Source of the DNA: Amphiura filiformis
Taxonomy: Eukaryota; Echinodermata; Ophiuroidea; Amphilepidida; Amphiuridae
DNA: 64,000 nt
Assembly (NCBI RefSeq): GCF_039555335.1
Contig: NC_092635.1
Coordinates: forward strand, 56,332,258 to 56,396,257
Reading direction: 5' to 3'
Shown in pieces: positions 17,414 through 29,396 of this stretch (position 1 is the first letter of the stretch; every line of letters begins with the position of its first letter). The translations under genes and the position numbers were made by a program. The notes under the pieces were generated by a model that was not told the DNA's origin, ran no database searches, and saw only the letters and a list, made by a program, of their open reading frames with translations.

Positions 17414-17595
17414 CAGGGGCGGATTTAGAGGGGGGGAGGCGCACCTGACGCGAGCCCCCTCTATTTTTTGCAGAGCGGCGCCTGACTTCATGTATTTTTA
17501 CAGAGCGGCGCCGCACTTTGTGTGGGCGCCGAGCCGCGGCGGCAGTGGCGGTTGCTCGGCGCCCCCTCTATTGAAAATTCCTGGATCCGCCCCTG
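17414..17595. mobile_element. MITE with CAGGGGCGGAT ends (hAT-like)
   Basis: The left end CAGGGGCGGATTTAGAGG and right end CCTGGATCCGCCCCTG are inverted. The flanks share ATTAT on both sides, a likely target duplication. The interior is GC-rich with repeated gagcggcgcc. The CAGGG terminus suggests a hAT relative; this is inference. Confidence 0.75.
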
Positions 17596-17654
17596 ATTAT
17601 AAACTGTCACTGTAAACTGTGTAACCCTGACCATGCTGACCTTGGCCATGGTAA

Positions 17655-17880
17655 TTGCCGTAATTGTAATTTCACTAAACTTTTAACCCTTCCCTAACCC
17701 ATTACCGTTCGACGCGTTCACGTTCGTAAAGTTACAAATACCCAATACTAGATGTAACTTAAGGGTACTGTTCGTAAGTAAGTTTAGTGAAATGGAACTT
17801 ACGACTCGTCACAAGTTACAAATAATTTTGAGACTTACAAAAGCTTTGTAAAGCTTAGTCAAGTTAGTGAAATGGACACC
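17655..17880. mobile_element. Palindromic MITE, 'TTTCACTAAACTT' family, copy 1
   Basis: tttcactaaacttttaaccc at the left is opposed by gttagtgaaatgga at the right, with internal cgtaag motifs. A second, related copy in opposite orientation lies at 44287-44512. Confidence 0.7.
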
Positions 17881-17929
17881 TTGATCAAACTGTAACCCTG
17901 GGGCTGGGCGCTGGGGGCACTTAACACAA

Positions 17930-18190
17930 ATGACCATACCCCGGAAAGACCCCCTATTTTGGATTTTGCAGCTCTGAAAGACCCCCTATAAGTGACCAAA
18001 CTAGAGCTTCAAAAGACCCTTGATTTTGATAATTTCAGCTCTAGAAGGTTTTGTCAGGCAATTTTCAGCCAGAAAGCAAAGAAAGACCCTTGATTTTGAC
18101 TGTTCGCAGCTCCAAAAGTCCCCATTTTGCTTGTTTGCAGCTCCAAAAGACCCCCTTTTACCGGGGCAGCTCCCAAAGACCCACCACTTC
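17930..18190. repeat. Degenerate short tandem repeat
   Basis: Units of roughly 35-45 bp built on gcagctccaaaagaccccc and ttgattttga recur about six times with divergence. The open frames here on both strands follow from the repeat. Confidence 0.65.
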
Positions 18191-18654
18191 AAAATTCCAG
18201 GGGAACATACCCACCAAATTTTGTTGATGTGTGCCCCCGGCCGTAACCCTGCCTATCCCCTACTACCCCTGCTAACTAGTGACGTACTTGACGCTTTAAT
18301 GTTTTTTGTAATTGTAGTAGGCCTACAGCTTTTAAATGCATGTATGTATTAACACAGCAATAATTTGAGCCAACTCATCCGATTTAAATTTGAATAAACA
18401 TTACTGGAGTTTGCACAGACATCACTCTCTCGAGGAAGTCAAATGGACTATTATGCCTCGCCGACTTCGGGCGGGGGGGGGGGGGCTTTTTTGAATGCCG
18501 TGCCCTGACCATGTCTCGGCCCCATACAACATGGAATTTCCCCAATCGCTGTCCATGGACTTCCAACATGTGATTGTCTTGGTGCCTAGCAGGAAGTTGC
18601 AGAATTGCCTGGCTGTCCTGCCTACTGCCAATATGAACTTTTTATTTATCATCA

Positions 18655-19800
18655 GGATGATGGATTATCTCGGAATAATTAATTATCTCAGAATAACTGA
18701 TTATCTCAGAATAATTGATTATCTCACTCAGATTCTCAGGATAATTGATTATCTCAATTTATATTGCAAATAGGGACATTGACAGGACAGGACTTGAGAT
18801 AATTGTTGAGATAATTTGAGAAAATACATTATCTCAAGATATTTTATCTGGAGATGATAAATTATCTTGATAGTAAATTATAAATTATCTTGAGATCATT
18901 ATCTTGAGATAATCAATTATCTTCAGATGATCAATTACCCTGAGATAATAAATTACCTTGAGACAATTATCTCAAGATAAATATATGGAAATAATAAATT
19001 ATCTCAAGATAAATATCTCCATAATCTTTTTGTCCAGAGATAAAAAGATGTCTTGAGATAATAAATAATCTTGTCATGATAATAAATTATCTCGAAAAAA
19101 TACATTATCTCAAGATGTTATTTATCTGGAGATCATAAATTATCTTGATTAGTAAATTATCTTGATAATCTCTAGATGATTAATTTACCCTGAGATAATC
19201 AATTATCCCGAGATAATTAATCATTCTGAGATAATCCATTAACCTGAGACAATTATCTTTAGATAAATGGAAATAATGAATTACTGTAGGCCCTATCTCA
19301 AGATAAATATCTCCATTAAAAACCTCTCTATATATATCTTTTTGTCCAGAGATAAATATCTCATGATGATAAATTATCTTGAGATAATTGATAAGTCACT
19401 CGAAAAAATACATTCTCTCGAAATCTTTTTTATCTGGAGATCAATATGTTGAGATAATCTTGAGATAAATTATCTTGAAATAATAAGTTATAAGATGACT
19501 TATCTCAAAGTAATTTATTATTTCAAGACTCTAATTTGTTATCTTTTATAGATAAGTGTCTCAAGAAATTATCTTGAGATAAGTTTTATTAATAAATCTC
19601 AAGATAACAAATTATCTCAAGAGAATACATCATCTCAAAACCTTTTTTCTGGAACTAATAAATTATATAAAATCATCTCAAGATAAATATATGGTGATCA
19701 TAAATAGCTCTTATGATACATTATCTCAATATATATTTTTGAAGTTAAATATATATGGAGATAATAGTAATAATGTCAAGATGATAATGTATTATCTCAA
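18655..19800. repeat. Field of ATTATCTCAAGATAAT-type palindromes (WGATAR-rich)
   Basis: About 1.15 kb consists almost entirely of variants of ttatctcaagataa and attatctcagaataat on both strands. The core TTATCT/AGATAA fits the GATA-factor consensus WGATAR, and dozens of copies are present, many as head-to-head pairs. Spacing is irregular, so this is not a simple satellite. Confidence 0.85.
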
Positions 19801-19909
19801 CTTAATTGATCATCCAGGCTATTTAAAGCAAGTACATGTAAAAAGCTTTTCTTTTTAATTTTTTATGTCATGTAAAATTATTGTTATTATTGTCTTCTGT
19901 TTTTTACAG

Positions 19910-20230
19910 GAAGCATGCATGGTGGTTTGGAAAATGGACCTTGTGATGGCTATACCATGGACATAGGAAACCATTGATTTTTGAATCAACAGCGGAACTA
20001 TTCTTGGTGGTTATTCAATGGAGCTCAATGGATTTTTCAACCTACAGATTTGTCGCAAACTTCTCACATAGCACTATAACATGATTAGTCGTTTGGATTC
20101 AAGTACCAGCATTCAGCAGTTGGGGAAAAAAATCAGCATAGTTGAATGAAATACTTTGCGACTAATTTATGAGACATTGCACTGTTTCACTGTTTGATGA
20201 ACTCCAATAATAAACTAAAGGTTAGATCTG
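19910..20230 (+). other. Possible terminal exon of an unknown transcript
   Basis: A good polypyrimidine tract and acceptor (cttctgttttttacag) end at 19909. The next about 300 bp are non-repetitive and contain AATAAA at 20209-20214. In one frame a short open segment ends at TGA near 19977. No upstream exon could be linked, so it could be a non-coding RNA exon or chance. Confidence 0.25.
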
Positions 20231-20477
20231 CACAATAATTATTTGTGAACAAAAATATTTACGGAAATGATTGTGCTCCTGGAGAACAAAACTATGGTAA
20301 AGAGCTCCAGAATTACTCCAATAATTACATAAACTGAATAATGCACCAACTGCCTGCCAAGATTATAATACAGGACATTGATATGATACACGGTCTTTGA
20401 AAGAGCTGTGCAGTCAGAAAATTTAATATATAATGGCACAACAAAAATGATCAGAATAGAGTATGATGTGTGTGGTA

Positions 20478-20829
20478 TTAAGGGTACTACACCCCTCGAT
20501 AAATTTGTGTCTATTTTTGCATTTTTCTCAAACTAATAACACAGTGATAACAAAAGTTTTTAGGGCAAGGAATCCAATTACTACACTGGAATTTCAGTGA
20601 CCCAAGACAAGCGGTTTGTTATTTATGATAAGAAATAAGATACCACTAGGATGTACCTCGTTTCCTATCATATACTAAACCGCTTGTCTTGAGTCACTGA
20701 AATTTCAGTGTAGTAATTGGATTCCTTGCCCCAATAATATACATAACTTTTGTTACCAGTGTGTTATTATTTTTGAGAAAAATGCAAAAATAGTCACAAA
20801 TTTACCACATGGGTGTTGTACCCCCTTAA
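20478..20829. mobile_element. Foldback MITE, TTAAGGGTACTACACCC family, copy 2
   Basis: The ends TTAAGGGTACTACACCC and gggtgttgtacccccttaa are inverted. The inner arms ccaattactacactg and cagtgtagtaattgg are closely related to copy 3 and more distantly to copy 1. Confidence 0.85.
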
Positions 20830-21224
20830 AGCATCTGCCAATTTTTTTTTTTTAATTTTGAAAATGGACCCATATGGTCTGGATAACAATTTGAAAATTG
20901 CACCTCAATAGGTGTATAGTGTATAGTTTCTTGCATTCACAGTTCCGATTATTACAACATATGGGTCAAAAATATTTTTTGCAAGCTATAAAAATTTCCA
21001 TTCTGAAATTAAAGAGGAAACCCAGCCAGAGCAGTTCTTCTGGGATAAACCAAACCTGCCTGGTTATCAAATTAGTTAGTGACAATTTACAAGTGACTTA
21101 ACTAATGCATATTTATACTATGCCAGGGTCATTTGTTTGGCAATATTTTCTTAACATGATCAAAGACATTTCACTCCCTGGAGGTTTGATTCACCCGGAA
21201 GAACTACTCTGGCGGGCTTCCTCT

Positions 21225-21563
21225 TTAAGGTGAGTGGTACATTACACACCCCTGATAAATTTTGTGATTAATTTTGCATTTTTCTCACAAAATAACTACA
21301 CACTGGTAATAAAAGTTATGTATATTATAGAGGCAAGGAATCCAATTACTTCACTGCAATTTCAGTGATTCAAGACAGGTGGTTCATTATATAAATGGGG
21401 TACATTCTAGCGGTACCTCTTTTCTTATCATAACATACCACTTGTCTTGAGTCACTGAAATTTCAGTATAGTATCTGGATTCCTTGCCCCTATATACATA
21501 ACTTTTGTTACCAGTGTATTATTATTTATAGTCACAAATTTATCAAGGGGTGTAGTACCACCT
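21225..21563. mobile_element. Foldback MITE, same family, copy 3
   Basis: Inner arms such as tcaagacaggtgg and ccacttgtcttga with gcaaggaatccaattac match copy 2. The outer ends are more decayed (TTAAGGTGAG and gggtgtagtacca). Confidence 0.8.
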
Positions 21564-22902
21564 GCAAAAATAAAAACCTAGTAAAAATTTCCAGCTATGC
21601 AGTAATGGTGATGGTGCAGTAAATCCATGTTGCAACCATGTAGCATCATAGGGCACGGGGGAACATGCCCCCCCCAATTGATTGCAAAGTTTAGAAAATC
21701 CAATTGGAAAATTGCCGGAAAATGGATTGTGCCCCCTCAATCAGCAGCCCTCGCATTAACCCACGGCACCCACAGCATTTTGCCGTGGGTGCCCATCCCC
21801 ACTGCCATAATGCCCTCAAAATATGTCCTTTACCCAAGGCAGTCACTTGCTGTGCCCTCTACTGAAGTTGCCGTCGGTGCCCCGGCCCAGCCATGCCCCT
21901 TCATAATAAAATCATCTATCTATGTTTGTGTGTGTTTTCTTCACTTTTGAGAAATTGCCTTGGCGCCCTTCTCAAATTTAATTTTCAACAGTTGCCATGA
22001 TGCCCTCTTGAAATATTACAAACTGCCTTTTGAGTGAAAATCCAAGGCAATTAACAACTTGCCCTAAAAAAGTTGCTGTGCCCCTTCAGATCCTTAATTT
22101 GAGGCCTGTCAATCAGACACAGATGCTTTAATTACCCCCCCCCCCCAATATGATGACCTATGCTATGCCACTGATTACTTCTATTTGATCATTGATGGTG
22201 CGTAACATTTAACCTTGGTCCTTTTGGCTCAAACACATAAAACTGGAATGAAAGCCCCAAGTAGGTCAAATTATGCATCTCTTGACTGGAATTTTCAAAT
22301 TTCGCAAGGTTGTCAACCAACCATACTTCCATACAGCAATAATCCCATAAAGAAAAAAAATGGCAAACCATCTTCTCTGCAACTGAACTATGCGGAGTCT
22401 GATACCATTGTTTATATGATATTTACCCATCTTACATGTATTTCTATTCCTACTCAAATGCAACACTGAAATAAATTCAAGCAAAGCAAATGATTATGCT
22501 TTTAATTTATTATTATTTTCATTTTTATACATACAAAGTCATGATTGTTAACATCATCTGCCAGTGGTTGTGTTAAAAGTTACCAAATTTGCCTTCAATA
22601 ATGTAAAGTAAATCTTCAGATACCATGTAAAGAGGTTTAATAAAATGTTATTTTTATATAGCATGGTTCTACTAAGTCTTGAGATTGTAGTCATTCTTCT
22701 CTCATCTTTAATGTCCATTTGCATTTTTTCGCCATTTTTTTGGTAATAGCTTGTGTTCATAATTCAAAATCTTCATTTCATGAAGAACTAGCTCAGTTTG
22801 CTGATCGCAAGGCCATATATTGCCACATGACTGAGTTAGCTGGGAGTGTTTCAAAATACTTGCATTTCCCTGACAATAATGATATAAAAGTGGATGGTTT
22901 GA
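21564..22902. other. Intergenic with degenerate 'tgccatgatgccc' repeats
   Basis: From about 21735 to 22095 short units resembling ttgccgtggtgccc recur irregularly. After 22190 the sequence is AT-rich spacer. Open frames seen here lack splice support or recognisable domains. Confidence 0.5.
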
Positions 22903-24142
22903 ACCCAATACGCACATTTATTGGTCGAGCTATGAGTTTTAAAATATTGGACGAGACAAAGTCAAGTCCAATATTTTTTAACTCATAGTAGGTATATCAC
23001 CCCAAAAATAAGCGCAGCAGAAACATGTTATTTGACGCTTTTAATTGAATCATCGTTATGAATGCTTCAAAAACAAAAAACAGAATTGAAATCGGATAAT
23101 GCAAAGTGATGTAACGTCAACTTGAAGATACCCGAAATCGGGTGAAAACCTGCCACAAATGGCTATAAATGGCAAAATGGTAATTTTTGGGATTTGTAAT
23201 GCTTATTCGGACACTTACTTGAAAAGGTAGCATTGATTTAAGTATCACAGATTAATTGCATATCTTTCCGGACTTCGTTAAAGAAAACAAGATTAAAAAA
23301 TCTCTCCTCGAATAAATGTAATAAATTCACCAAATATACAATTTTAGCCATTTTGACCAATCTGCAGACAAATAAAAGCTTAAAAATGACTAAGTCCAGC
23401 TAATTAATATGCAAAAATAATGCCAACAGAGAACCGTACATGATATGAGGATACGTTTTTTTTTGCACACATAAGTACCCAAAGTTCTTTCATTTGGTAA
23501 CAAAAAATACACAAAAAGTCATTAATTATGCAAATTAGCTAATTACATCTAATTATATATTTATGCCATTCTTATGTTAATTAGGCATATGTAATTTTAC
23601 TTTTTCAATGTTTTATTTATGTTTTATTCATACAGCATGATTTTGTCAAATATGAACCTGCTGTGATGTTGAATAAAGAAACTGCAGTTAATTGCCTAAG
23701 TGCACCGAGTTTTCAATTGGTATAGGGAAGTGTTTCACTCATTGTCCAAGGAAAAAAAATACATGATAACAAACACTGGTATTTCAGACCGATGGTACTT
23801 GGTCCTCTATTTCGAGAGACCTATATTTATTGATTTATGGACGATCTAAAAAAATTCATAAAACAGGTCTTAACTCTTAAACTAGGCAGTGTTTAATTTT
23901 GGCGGAGTTGATAGTGATTTAGGAAATGTTTCACCTACCACATATTAAAAAGACAAATTATTGTGATCAATGAAACATAACGAGGAAATCGTTTTTTGAC
24001 ATGTATGTTTTCAAAAATTGGCCAACTTTGATCCCGCGCTTTTTGATTCACTGTTATGTATGCGTGCACAGTATGACAGAATTATTGTGCAGCCACTGTG
24101 ACATACCTACTCATAGCGAGACCAATAAATTTTGTATTGGGT
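22903..24142. mobile_element. Inverted-repeat element, about 1.24 kb
   Basis: The left end has cccaatacgcacatttattg and gtcgagctatgag. The right end has the inverse ctcatagcgagacc and aataaattttgtattggg. The left repeat is split by a roughly 50-bp hairpin insertion (about 22937-22988, aaaatattggac / gtccaatatttttt). No transposase is evident in the interior. Confidence 0.7.
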
Positions 24143-24179
24143 GAAAAAACATTCAATTTTATCATTATGTTTTCAGAAT

Positions 24180-24300
24180 CTTTTTTGGTCAAAAACATGA
24201 CTTTTGGTAAAAATGTGATTTTTGGTAAAAATGTGGTTTTTGGTCAAAATGTGATTTTTGGTCAAAAATGAGTTTTGGTCAAAAAATGGTGAAAAACAAT
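24180..24300 (+). repeat. Short tandem repeat 'tttttggtcaaaaatgtga'
   Basis: Six or seven units of about 17-19 bp occur with minor changes, directly outside the 1.24-kb inverted-repeat element. Confidence 0.8.
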
Positions 24301-24573
24301 TTTTGGGGGAAAAGTGAGCCTATCCAACACAGTCCAAGTTTTGAGTCCAAGTGTTGATTATATTGGACTCTTTAACTCTGTACAAAGTATAGGAAGGAAG
24401 ATTCTGAGAACATAATAGAAATAAATTGAGTGTATGGGCGCATGGGGTTAGTTGCACCTTTGAGTCAAAAGAGTTCAGTGTGGGGCACTAATTGGGGATG
24501 GAGGACTACTTAGGTTAAATCATGATATGACTGCTCTTGTGTTTTTTAACCAAGAACAAATTTGTTTATTTCC

Positions 24574-24922
24574 CAGGGGGGGTCACTCCCATTGTGGCAT
24601 GTACACCATCTGCGATAATAAAAATGCGTAAAAAGGGTAGTTTTTCATGGGTAGGCACGATACGTGTGTATCGTGTTTAAGGTGTTAAAAACATGAAAAA
24701 AGGGTAGCAAAATTGCAATTGCTAATACGTGGAAATGAAATTTAGGGTATGAAATTTGATGCAAGGAACAAAATCCCTGTATATGTTTAGGGTGTGAAAA
24801 CAGGCGTGTGATATATCTGTTTAGGGTATCGTTTTAGACAAGGGTTAAATCCTTGTTTAGGGTGCATTTCAAAAGTTGATTATCGTGGGAGATGTACAGA
24901 CCACAATGGGAGTGACCCCCTG
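24574..24922. mobile_element. MITE, about 349 bp
   Basis: The left end CAGGGGGGGTCACTCCCATT is inverted at the right as aatgggagtgaccccctg. The adjoining atgtacaccatc / gatgtacagacc also pair. The interior repeats 'tttagggt' motifs. Confidence 0.85.
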
Positions 24923-26362
24923 CAGGTTTATTTAACCAGTCGGTCTGGGCAGACGCAAGCTCGGGCCCTGATAGGGCCAGGCTCAAACAAAAGGCTCAAC
25001 CCAAAGCCTAAAAGCTTACAAGCATGATGTTCTCAGCTGTCTATCCAATCTATCACTACAAGATTCCTATTTGGGCCATCTGTAGACTGGTACACACAAA
25101 GTACCTACACAGTACCAATTATGCACATGCACAGGATCCACCAGCAGTGGTACTGCACTGGTTCTAAACTGGTACTCACCTGGTACTGCACAGTACCAGC
25201 CAAGTACATGTACCTCCGACTACCTCAGCGATGGTGTACCTGTGCAGGCAGCCCAATATGAATCGGGTAGTGTAACTGAGCTTCATAATATTAATCCTAA
25301 AACACTTGTTGTCACAGTCCACTGCTTAGATTTAATTTCTAAATTGGAATGTAAAATCTAAAAGTTACTTGTCGATTGCTTGTTGCCACAAATGGCACTG
25401 TAGTACACCAGTACACATACTCGCAGAGGAATGTTTATTGCAACTTTTCGATCTCAAATATGGTTCCTGACTACCAGTTGCCTGAGTTATCAGTTTTCAG
25501 GGCTTGGTCAATCTTTTGCCTTACCACACACACCAACCTATAAATTTAAAAAGAAATAGAATAAAATATTGTTTCACATCGAACAAGTTTTTACTGCAAA
25601 TTGAAAATGATACGTGGGATACAATGATATTCTGGGAGACAAATTACTGCTGGTGGCAAACATTGGCAAAATGGTGCAAGTGATTATGAAAATGCCACTG
25701 TTTATAGCGACAACATTTCAAATTCATTTCAAAGCAGTTTGAGGTACCGGTACTCACGCTTTCTTACATGTAGCTCCAACTTCCACTGACATTCTCCGCA
25801 CAAAGGTGTGAGGTGTACACCACAGCCACAAGAGGGCACACAGAAAAAATAAATTATCAAAAAATTCACAACTATTTTCCTCACATGAAGTTAAATTAAA
25901 GAAATCTTTTTTTTTTTACATCAGTGTAAATTTTGAGCACATTTGAAGGTGTAAGGTGACCAAAACTGTGACTGAAACTATAGTCTCTTCCCGGAGACTG
26001 GCTTAATCACAAATGAATGAGCAAGGGTTTGCCGTAATAAATACAATGTACATTTGCCTACCAAATCACAGTTACCTGGCATGGGCCAATTACATATTTA
26101 GCATTTTAAATCAAAAAATGATGATTTAAAATTGTATTTAAATAAAATGCAGGTTTTTCACAACATCCTTAACCCTGCAGTCACATGGCTGCTCACTACA
26201 AAAGGGTTGTAATGTTAGCAATACAGCAGGTTTTTTTGGGTTGGATTATTTAATGAGTTTGTGTCCCTATGTGTAGTAAACTAAAAATCAGTGGCTAAAA
26301 TACAATGTACATGGCTGAAACTGCAGCCCATTCATGGTGGATGATCATGGAATTGTCTACAT
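24923..26362. other. Intergenic; tentative minus-strand exons only
   Basis: Local repeats of ggtactgcac / gtgcagtacc occur at 25090-25260. Two short minus-strand segments with splice signals (25758-25793 and 25471-25537, the latter ending in TAG) are phase-compatible with each other but cannot be tied to the XPG-like exons upstream. They are not called as coding. Confidence 0.4.
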
Positions 26363-26625
26363 TAGGGACTGTTCACAAACACTTGTTGGGGGGGGGGGGC
26401 TGATGCAAAAAGGGGGCTCTTAGTTTTGACCCTTCTAGGGGTGAGGGGCTCTGAAAAATTGACCACAAATTTTCCGGGAAAATTGAGTATATGGGGTTGA
26501 CCCATAATTTTCATGTGAAAAGGGGGCCCTGAAATTTTTGAGATCTGAAAAAGGGGGCCCAAAAAATGTTCACGATGAAATTTTTTTGCATCAGGGCCCC
26601 CAACAAGTGTTTGTGAACGGTTCCT
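26363..26625. mobile_element. MITE with AGGGACTGTTCACAAACAC ends, copy 1
   Basis: The left end agggactgttcacaaacact and right end gtgtttgtgaacggttcct are inverted. The interior has purine-rich 'aaaagggggccc' repeats. A second copy of the family, inverted, lies at 52143-52421. Confidence 0.85.
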
Positions 26626-26665
26626 TAATCGATTTTACTGTATGATTATGATACATGTGTATATA

Positions 26666-27271
26666 CGAGGGGGTATCCAAAAGTTTTTGACATCACCCAG
26701 AAGTGAAAGAGCTATATTGATGAAATTTTGTCAGTATAATCACTGGTCCTTATGTACATTATGGTTCAAAAAATAAGTATGTTTACTTTCTTTCCAGGTG
26801 TCGCTAGATGGGCAGTAGGCGCATTACCTTTTCATGATAAGATCCTCCACTTTCTTGAGTTTCTTCACTGTGGCGCGCCATCCATAAGTGATGGACGCCC
26901 ACTTCTTGGCTAATCTGTGAGGGACATGTGGCCAGTTTGGAAATTCCTTTTTCAAAAAGCAACAGTGCAATATGATGGGCAATCATCACCGTAGATAGCT
27001 TTCATTTCATCATAGATTTTATGAGCATTGTAGGCCTAACCCTTCAAATGCAGGAACCTTAATCACGCACGTTCCTCAATTTTCACCATCTTGCAGGTTA
27101 TGCGCCTAGCTACTGCCCACCTAGTGCCATCTGGATAGAAAGTAAACTTATACTTATGAGACCATTTCTGAACCATAATGTACATAAGGACCAGTGATTA
27201 CACTGACATAATTTCATGAAAATAGCTCTTTCACTTCTGGGTGATGTCAAAAACTTTTGGATACCCCCTCG
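26666..27271. mobile_element. Mariner/Tc1-like foldback element, about 606 bp
   Basis: The termini CGAGGGGGTATCCAAAAGTT and aacttttggataccccctcg are inverted, with longer arms (tgacatcacccagaagtgaa inside the left). The end sequence and a minus-strand segment resembling a helix-turn-helix (ISQEVGVHH, then KKLKKVED in another frame) suggest a decayed mariner-type element. No catalytic domain remains. Superfamily is inference. Confidence 0.65.
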
Positions 27272-27305
27272 CATACAATGTACATGTCATACATCATATA
27301 CTTAC

Positions 27306-27367
27306 TTGCAAACTCATTTTGTGTGGCATGGTGGTGCAGGGCTCTAGCCTTCTCCTGTCTTTTTCTC
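27306..27367 (-). CDS. Tentative third exon of the XPG-like gene
   Basis: On the minus strand the acceptor is ttcatgtcatcag and the donor GTAAGT follows 27306. Read with a phase-2 entry, the 62 nt give RKRQEKARALHHHATQ, a basic helix typical of the segment after VFDG in FEN1-family proteins. However, the preceding exon ends in phase 0, and in phase 0 this exon has in-frame stops. Either a small exon is missing between them, or one base has been gained at the donor of exon 2. Confidence 0.4.
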
Positions 27368-27638
27368 CTGATGACATGAAGAAAGAAATGCAAATTTAGA
27401 TGCATGCATAAACTCCTCTAGTTGATTAATTTCACAAAAGTGAGGTTGAGCTTTACCCAAGGAAAATCTAGTACTTGGACGTAAAAAAACAAGCAAACAC
27501 AAACAGACAGTACAAGTACCCACACAGATTTGGTGCCCTCATTTGTATTTACGAACTACACTGTATTGGTAAGCACCGGAAAAATCTATGATTTTTGAGA
27601 GCAAATTTTGCGCATCAATTTCACAAAATTCCTGATTT

Positions 27639-27889
27639 GTGACTCCTCGCCACAACTGAGCCCGGATGTCGCCAATCATCATTTTTGAGATATTCAACCA
27701 AAATATTCTGCTTGAAATTAGCTTTAAAATGATGTATATCATGTCTATAGTACTTGACATTTAAGTAGTGAAAATCAATAAAACAGTCAATAAATCCTTT
27801 CTTTCCTATTGTTTATTGTTAAGTTCGATGGAGCATATCTCAATAGTGGCACTGGCGACATCCGGGCTCAGTTGTGGCGAGGAGTCACA
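27639..27889. mobile_element. MITE, about 251 bp
   Basis: Long inverted ends: tgtgactcctcgccacaact and agttgtggcgaggagtcaca, continuing through gagcccggatgtcgcca / tggcgacatccgggctc. It lies in the intron between XPG-like exon 2 and the tentative exon 3. Confidence 0.9.
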
Positions 27890-28013
27890 TTTGTGTGATT
27901 TATCCATAATATTACCAAAATGTGTGCATTTTTCGCAAAAAGTTCAAATTTGAATTTTTTAAATTAAATTACGCGGCGCAGAGTTGAATTCGTTAAAATT
28001 AAGTCCTATGAGC

Positions 28014-28335
28014 AGTGGCGTACTGTGGCCGCCCCTACCCGGGGGGCTGAAGAAAATTCAATTTTGCCGCCCCTTCCTCAGCAGCCCGAAAAGGTTGCCC
28101 CAATTTTTTTACGGTCGTTTGAAAAAGTGAAGAACCAAAAAAAAAATAATTTCTAGGCGCTAGTGCCCTAAAATTAACACATTTTGATATATAGTACAAT
28201 TTTTTTCAAATTTTCCGCCTTTTTCTTTACTAATTCTTTTTGCCGCCCTTCTTCTTCCACTGCCCTTTGATTTGGCCACCCCTGCTTTGACTCAGGGGCT
28301 GGCGCCCTAAAGCCCCCAAAATATGCGCATGATGA
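28014..28335 (-). mobile_element. Intact copy of element M
   Basis: On the minus strand it begins gcatattttgggggctt and ends cacagtacgccactg. It is the uninterrupted homologue of the element that is split at 34331-34513 and 42343-42457 by insertion K1. At the split point this copy reads cactttttcaaa, which defines the empty site. Confidence 0.8.
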
Positions 28336-28746
28336 GGGCGGTCGACTGCATATCTGTCAGTACACACTTTTCAATACGGAATAAATGCTAACCTCATCGT
28401 GACATCATCCAAGCAGCAAAGTTCATTTCCCATGGAAAAAGCATGTATTGACGGATATGCAGTTTACCATTCTGCTATGGTCTATTTTCTATACCGGTAC
28501 TTTTTTCTGCATGGATTGTATTACAGATCACCATGGGTTCTTTCAATTTTGTGAAAACTTATGGTTTTTTTTTGGAAAATGAATACTTTAAAAATGGGTA
28601 TCGTGGCCAAACCTTAAATTCGCGATTATACCCAAAATATGTGAATGTTAGTGTTTCACATACATTGTACATATCTTTTGAGATTGATTTTTTTAACTTC
28701 AGTTACCAAGAATGAAGATGTTAATTCATGATGAATTAATACATAC

Positions 28747-28888
28747 CCTTTTCTTTCTTCCTTTGTGTGCTGCTTTGCTTGTAGCTTGATCTTCCCCGTC
28801 AAAAACAACTATGGGCGTAACATTTTGCCTAACCAACACCCGGGACCAACACATCTACTGCTTAGCAGAAATCATTGACATACCGTAC
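28747..28888 (-). CDS. XPG/Rad2-like nuclease, exon 2 (contains in-frame TAG)
   Basis: The best acceptor (tatggttcttacag) places the exon start at 28888 in the phase required by exon 1. The donor is GTATGT below 28747. The exon carries NVTPIVVFDGE, the hallmark segment with the second conserved acidic residue of XPG/FEN1 N-domains, then a basic helix (HKGRKKR). One in-frame TAG sits at 28855-28857. An internal acceptor (ttggttag, exon start 28828) keeps the same phase and skips the stop, but shortens the domain by 20 codon positions. With the long form, the spacing between the two conserved Asp residues is close to that of FEN1. The gene may therefore be a recent pseudogene, carry a sequence error, or use the shorter exon. 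Confidence 0.6.
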
Positions 28889-29396
28889 CTGTAAGAACCA
28901 TAATTGCATAAAAGTGACATAAAAATTGGTGGATATACAACTTGTCCCTATCCCAACCCACCCCTTGACCAGTAGCGTATCTGTGGCAAATCTACCCTGT
29001 GACCGGGTAAATCTACCGCACACCAGGATTTTGCCCGCTCTGACAAGTGACCCCAATACACGGTACACCACTGCCCTTGACAACATAGTCTACCTGTCCC
29101 TTGACAATATATATAGTCAACTACCTTAGCTTTATTCCCTCCAGCAAGCAAGGGACAGGTTGGTCACTGGTCAGTGACGAGTTGCCTTCAAAAAATGTGG
29201 TGCAGGTTGATGCAAGGACAGGTTGGCATAGGAACGGCTTGTCATGTCTATCTTGTCATGTATTCTTAAAAATTTACTTCATTAGGAATGTGACCAGGTA
29301 ACATTAAAACCAATCAACGGTACAGGATGCTTTTTTGGTCACACAGCTATAAAAAGACAATTTTCATGGTTTAGAATAGGAGATTAAGGCCCTTCA

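Noticed and set aside
22719-22988. 89-codon frame starting with a signal-peptide-like segment
   Set aside because: Its second half reads into the inverted-repeat element at 22903-24142, including its inserted hairpin; no homology recognised.
25471-25793. Terminal exons of the XPG-like gene
   Set aside because: Splice signals and a stop exist and two pieces share phase, but neither joins the upstream exons in a convincing frame, and no XPG I-region (EAEAQC-like) is seen.
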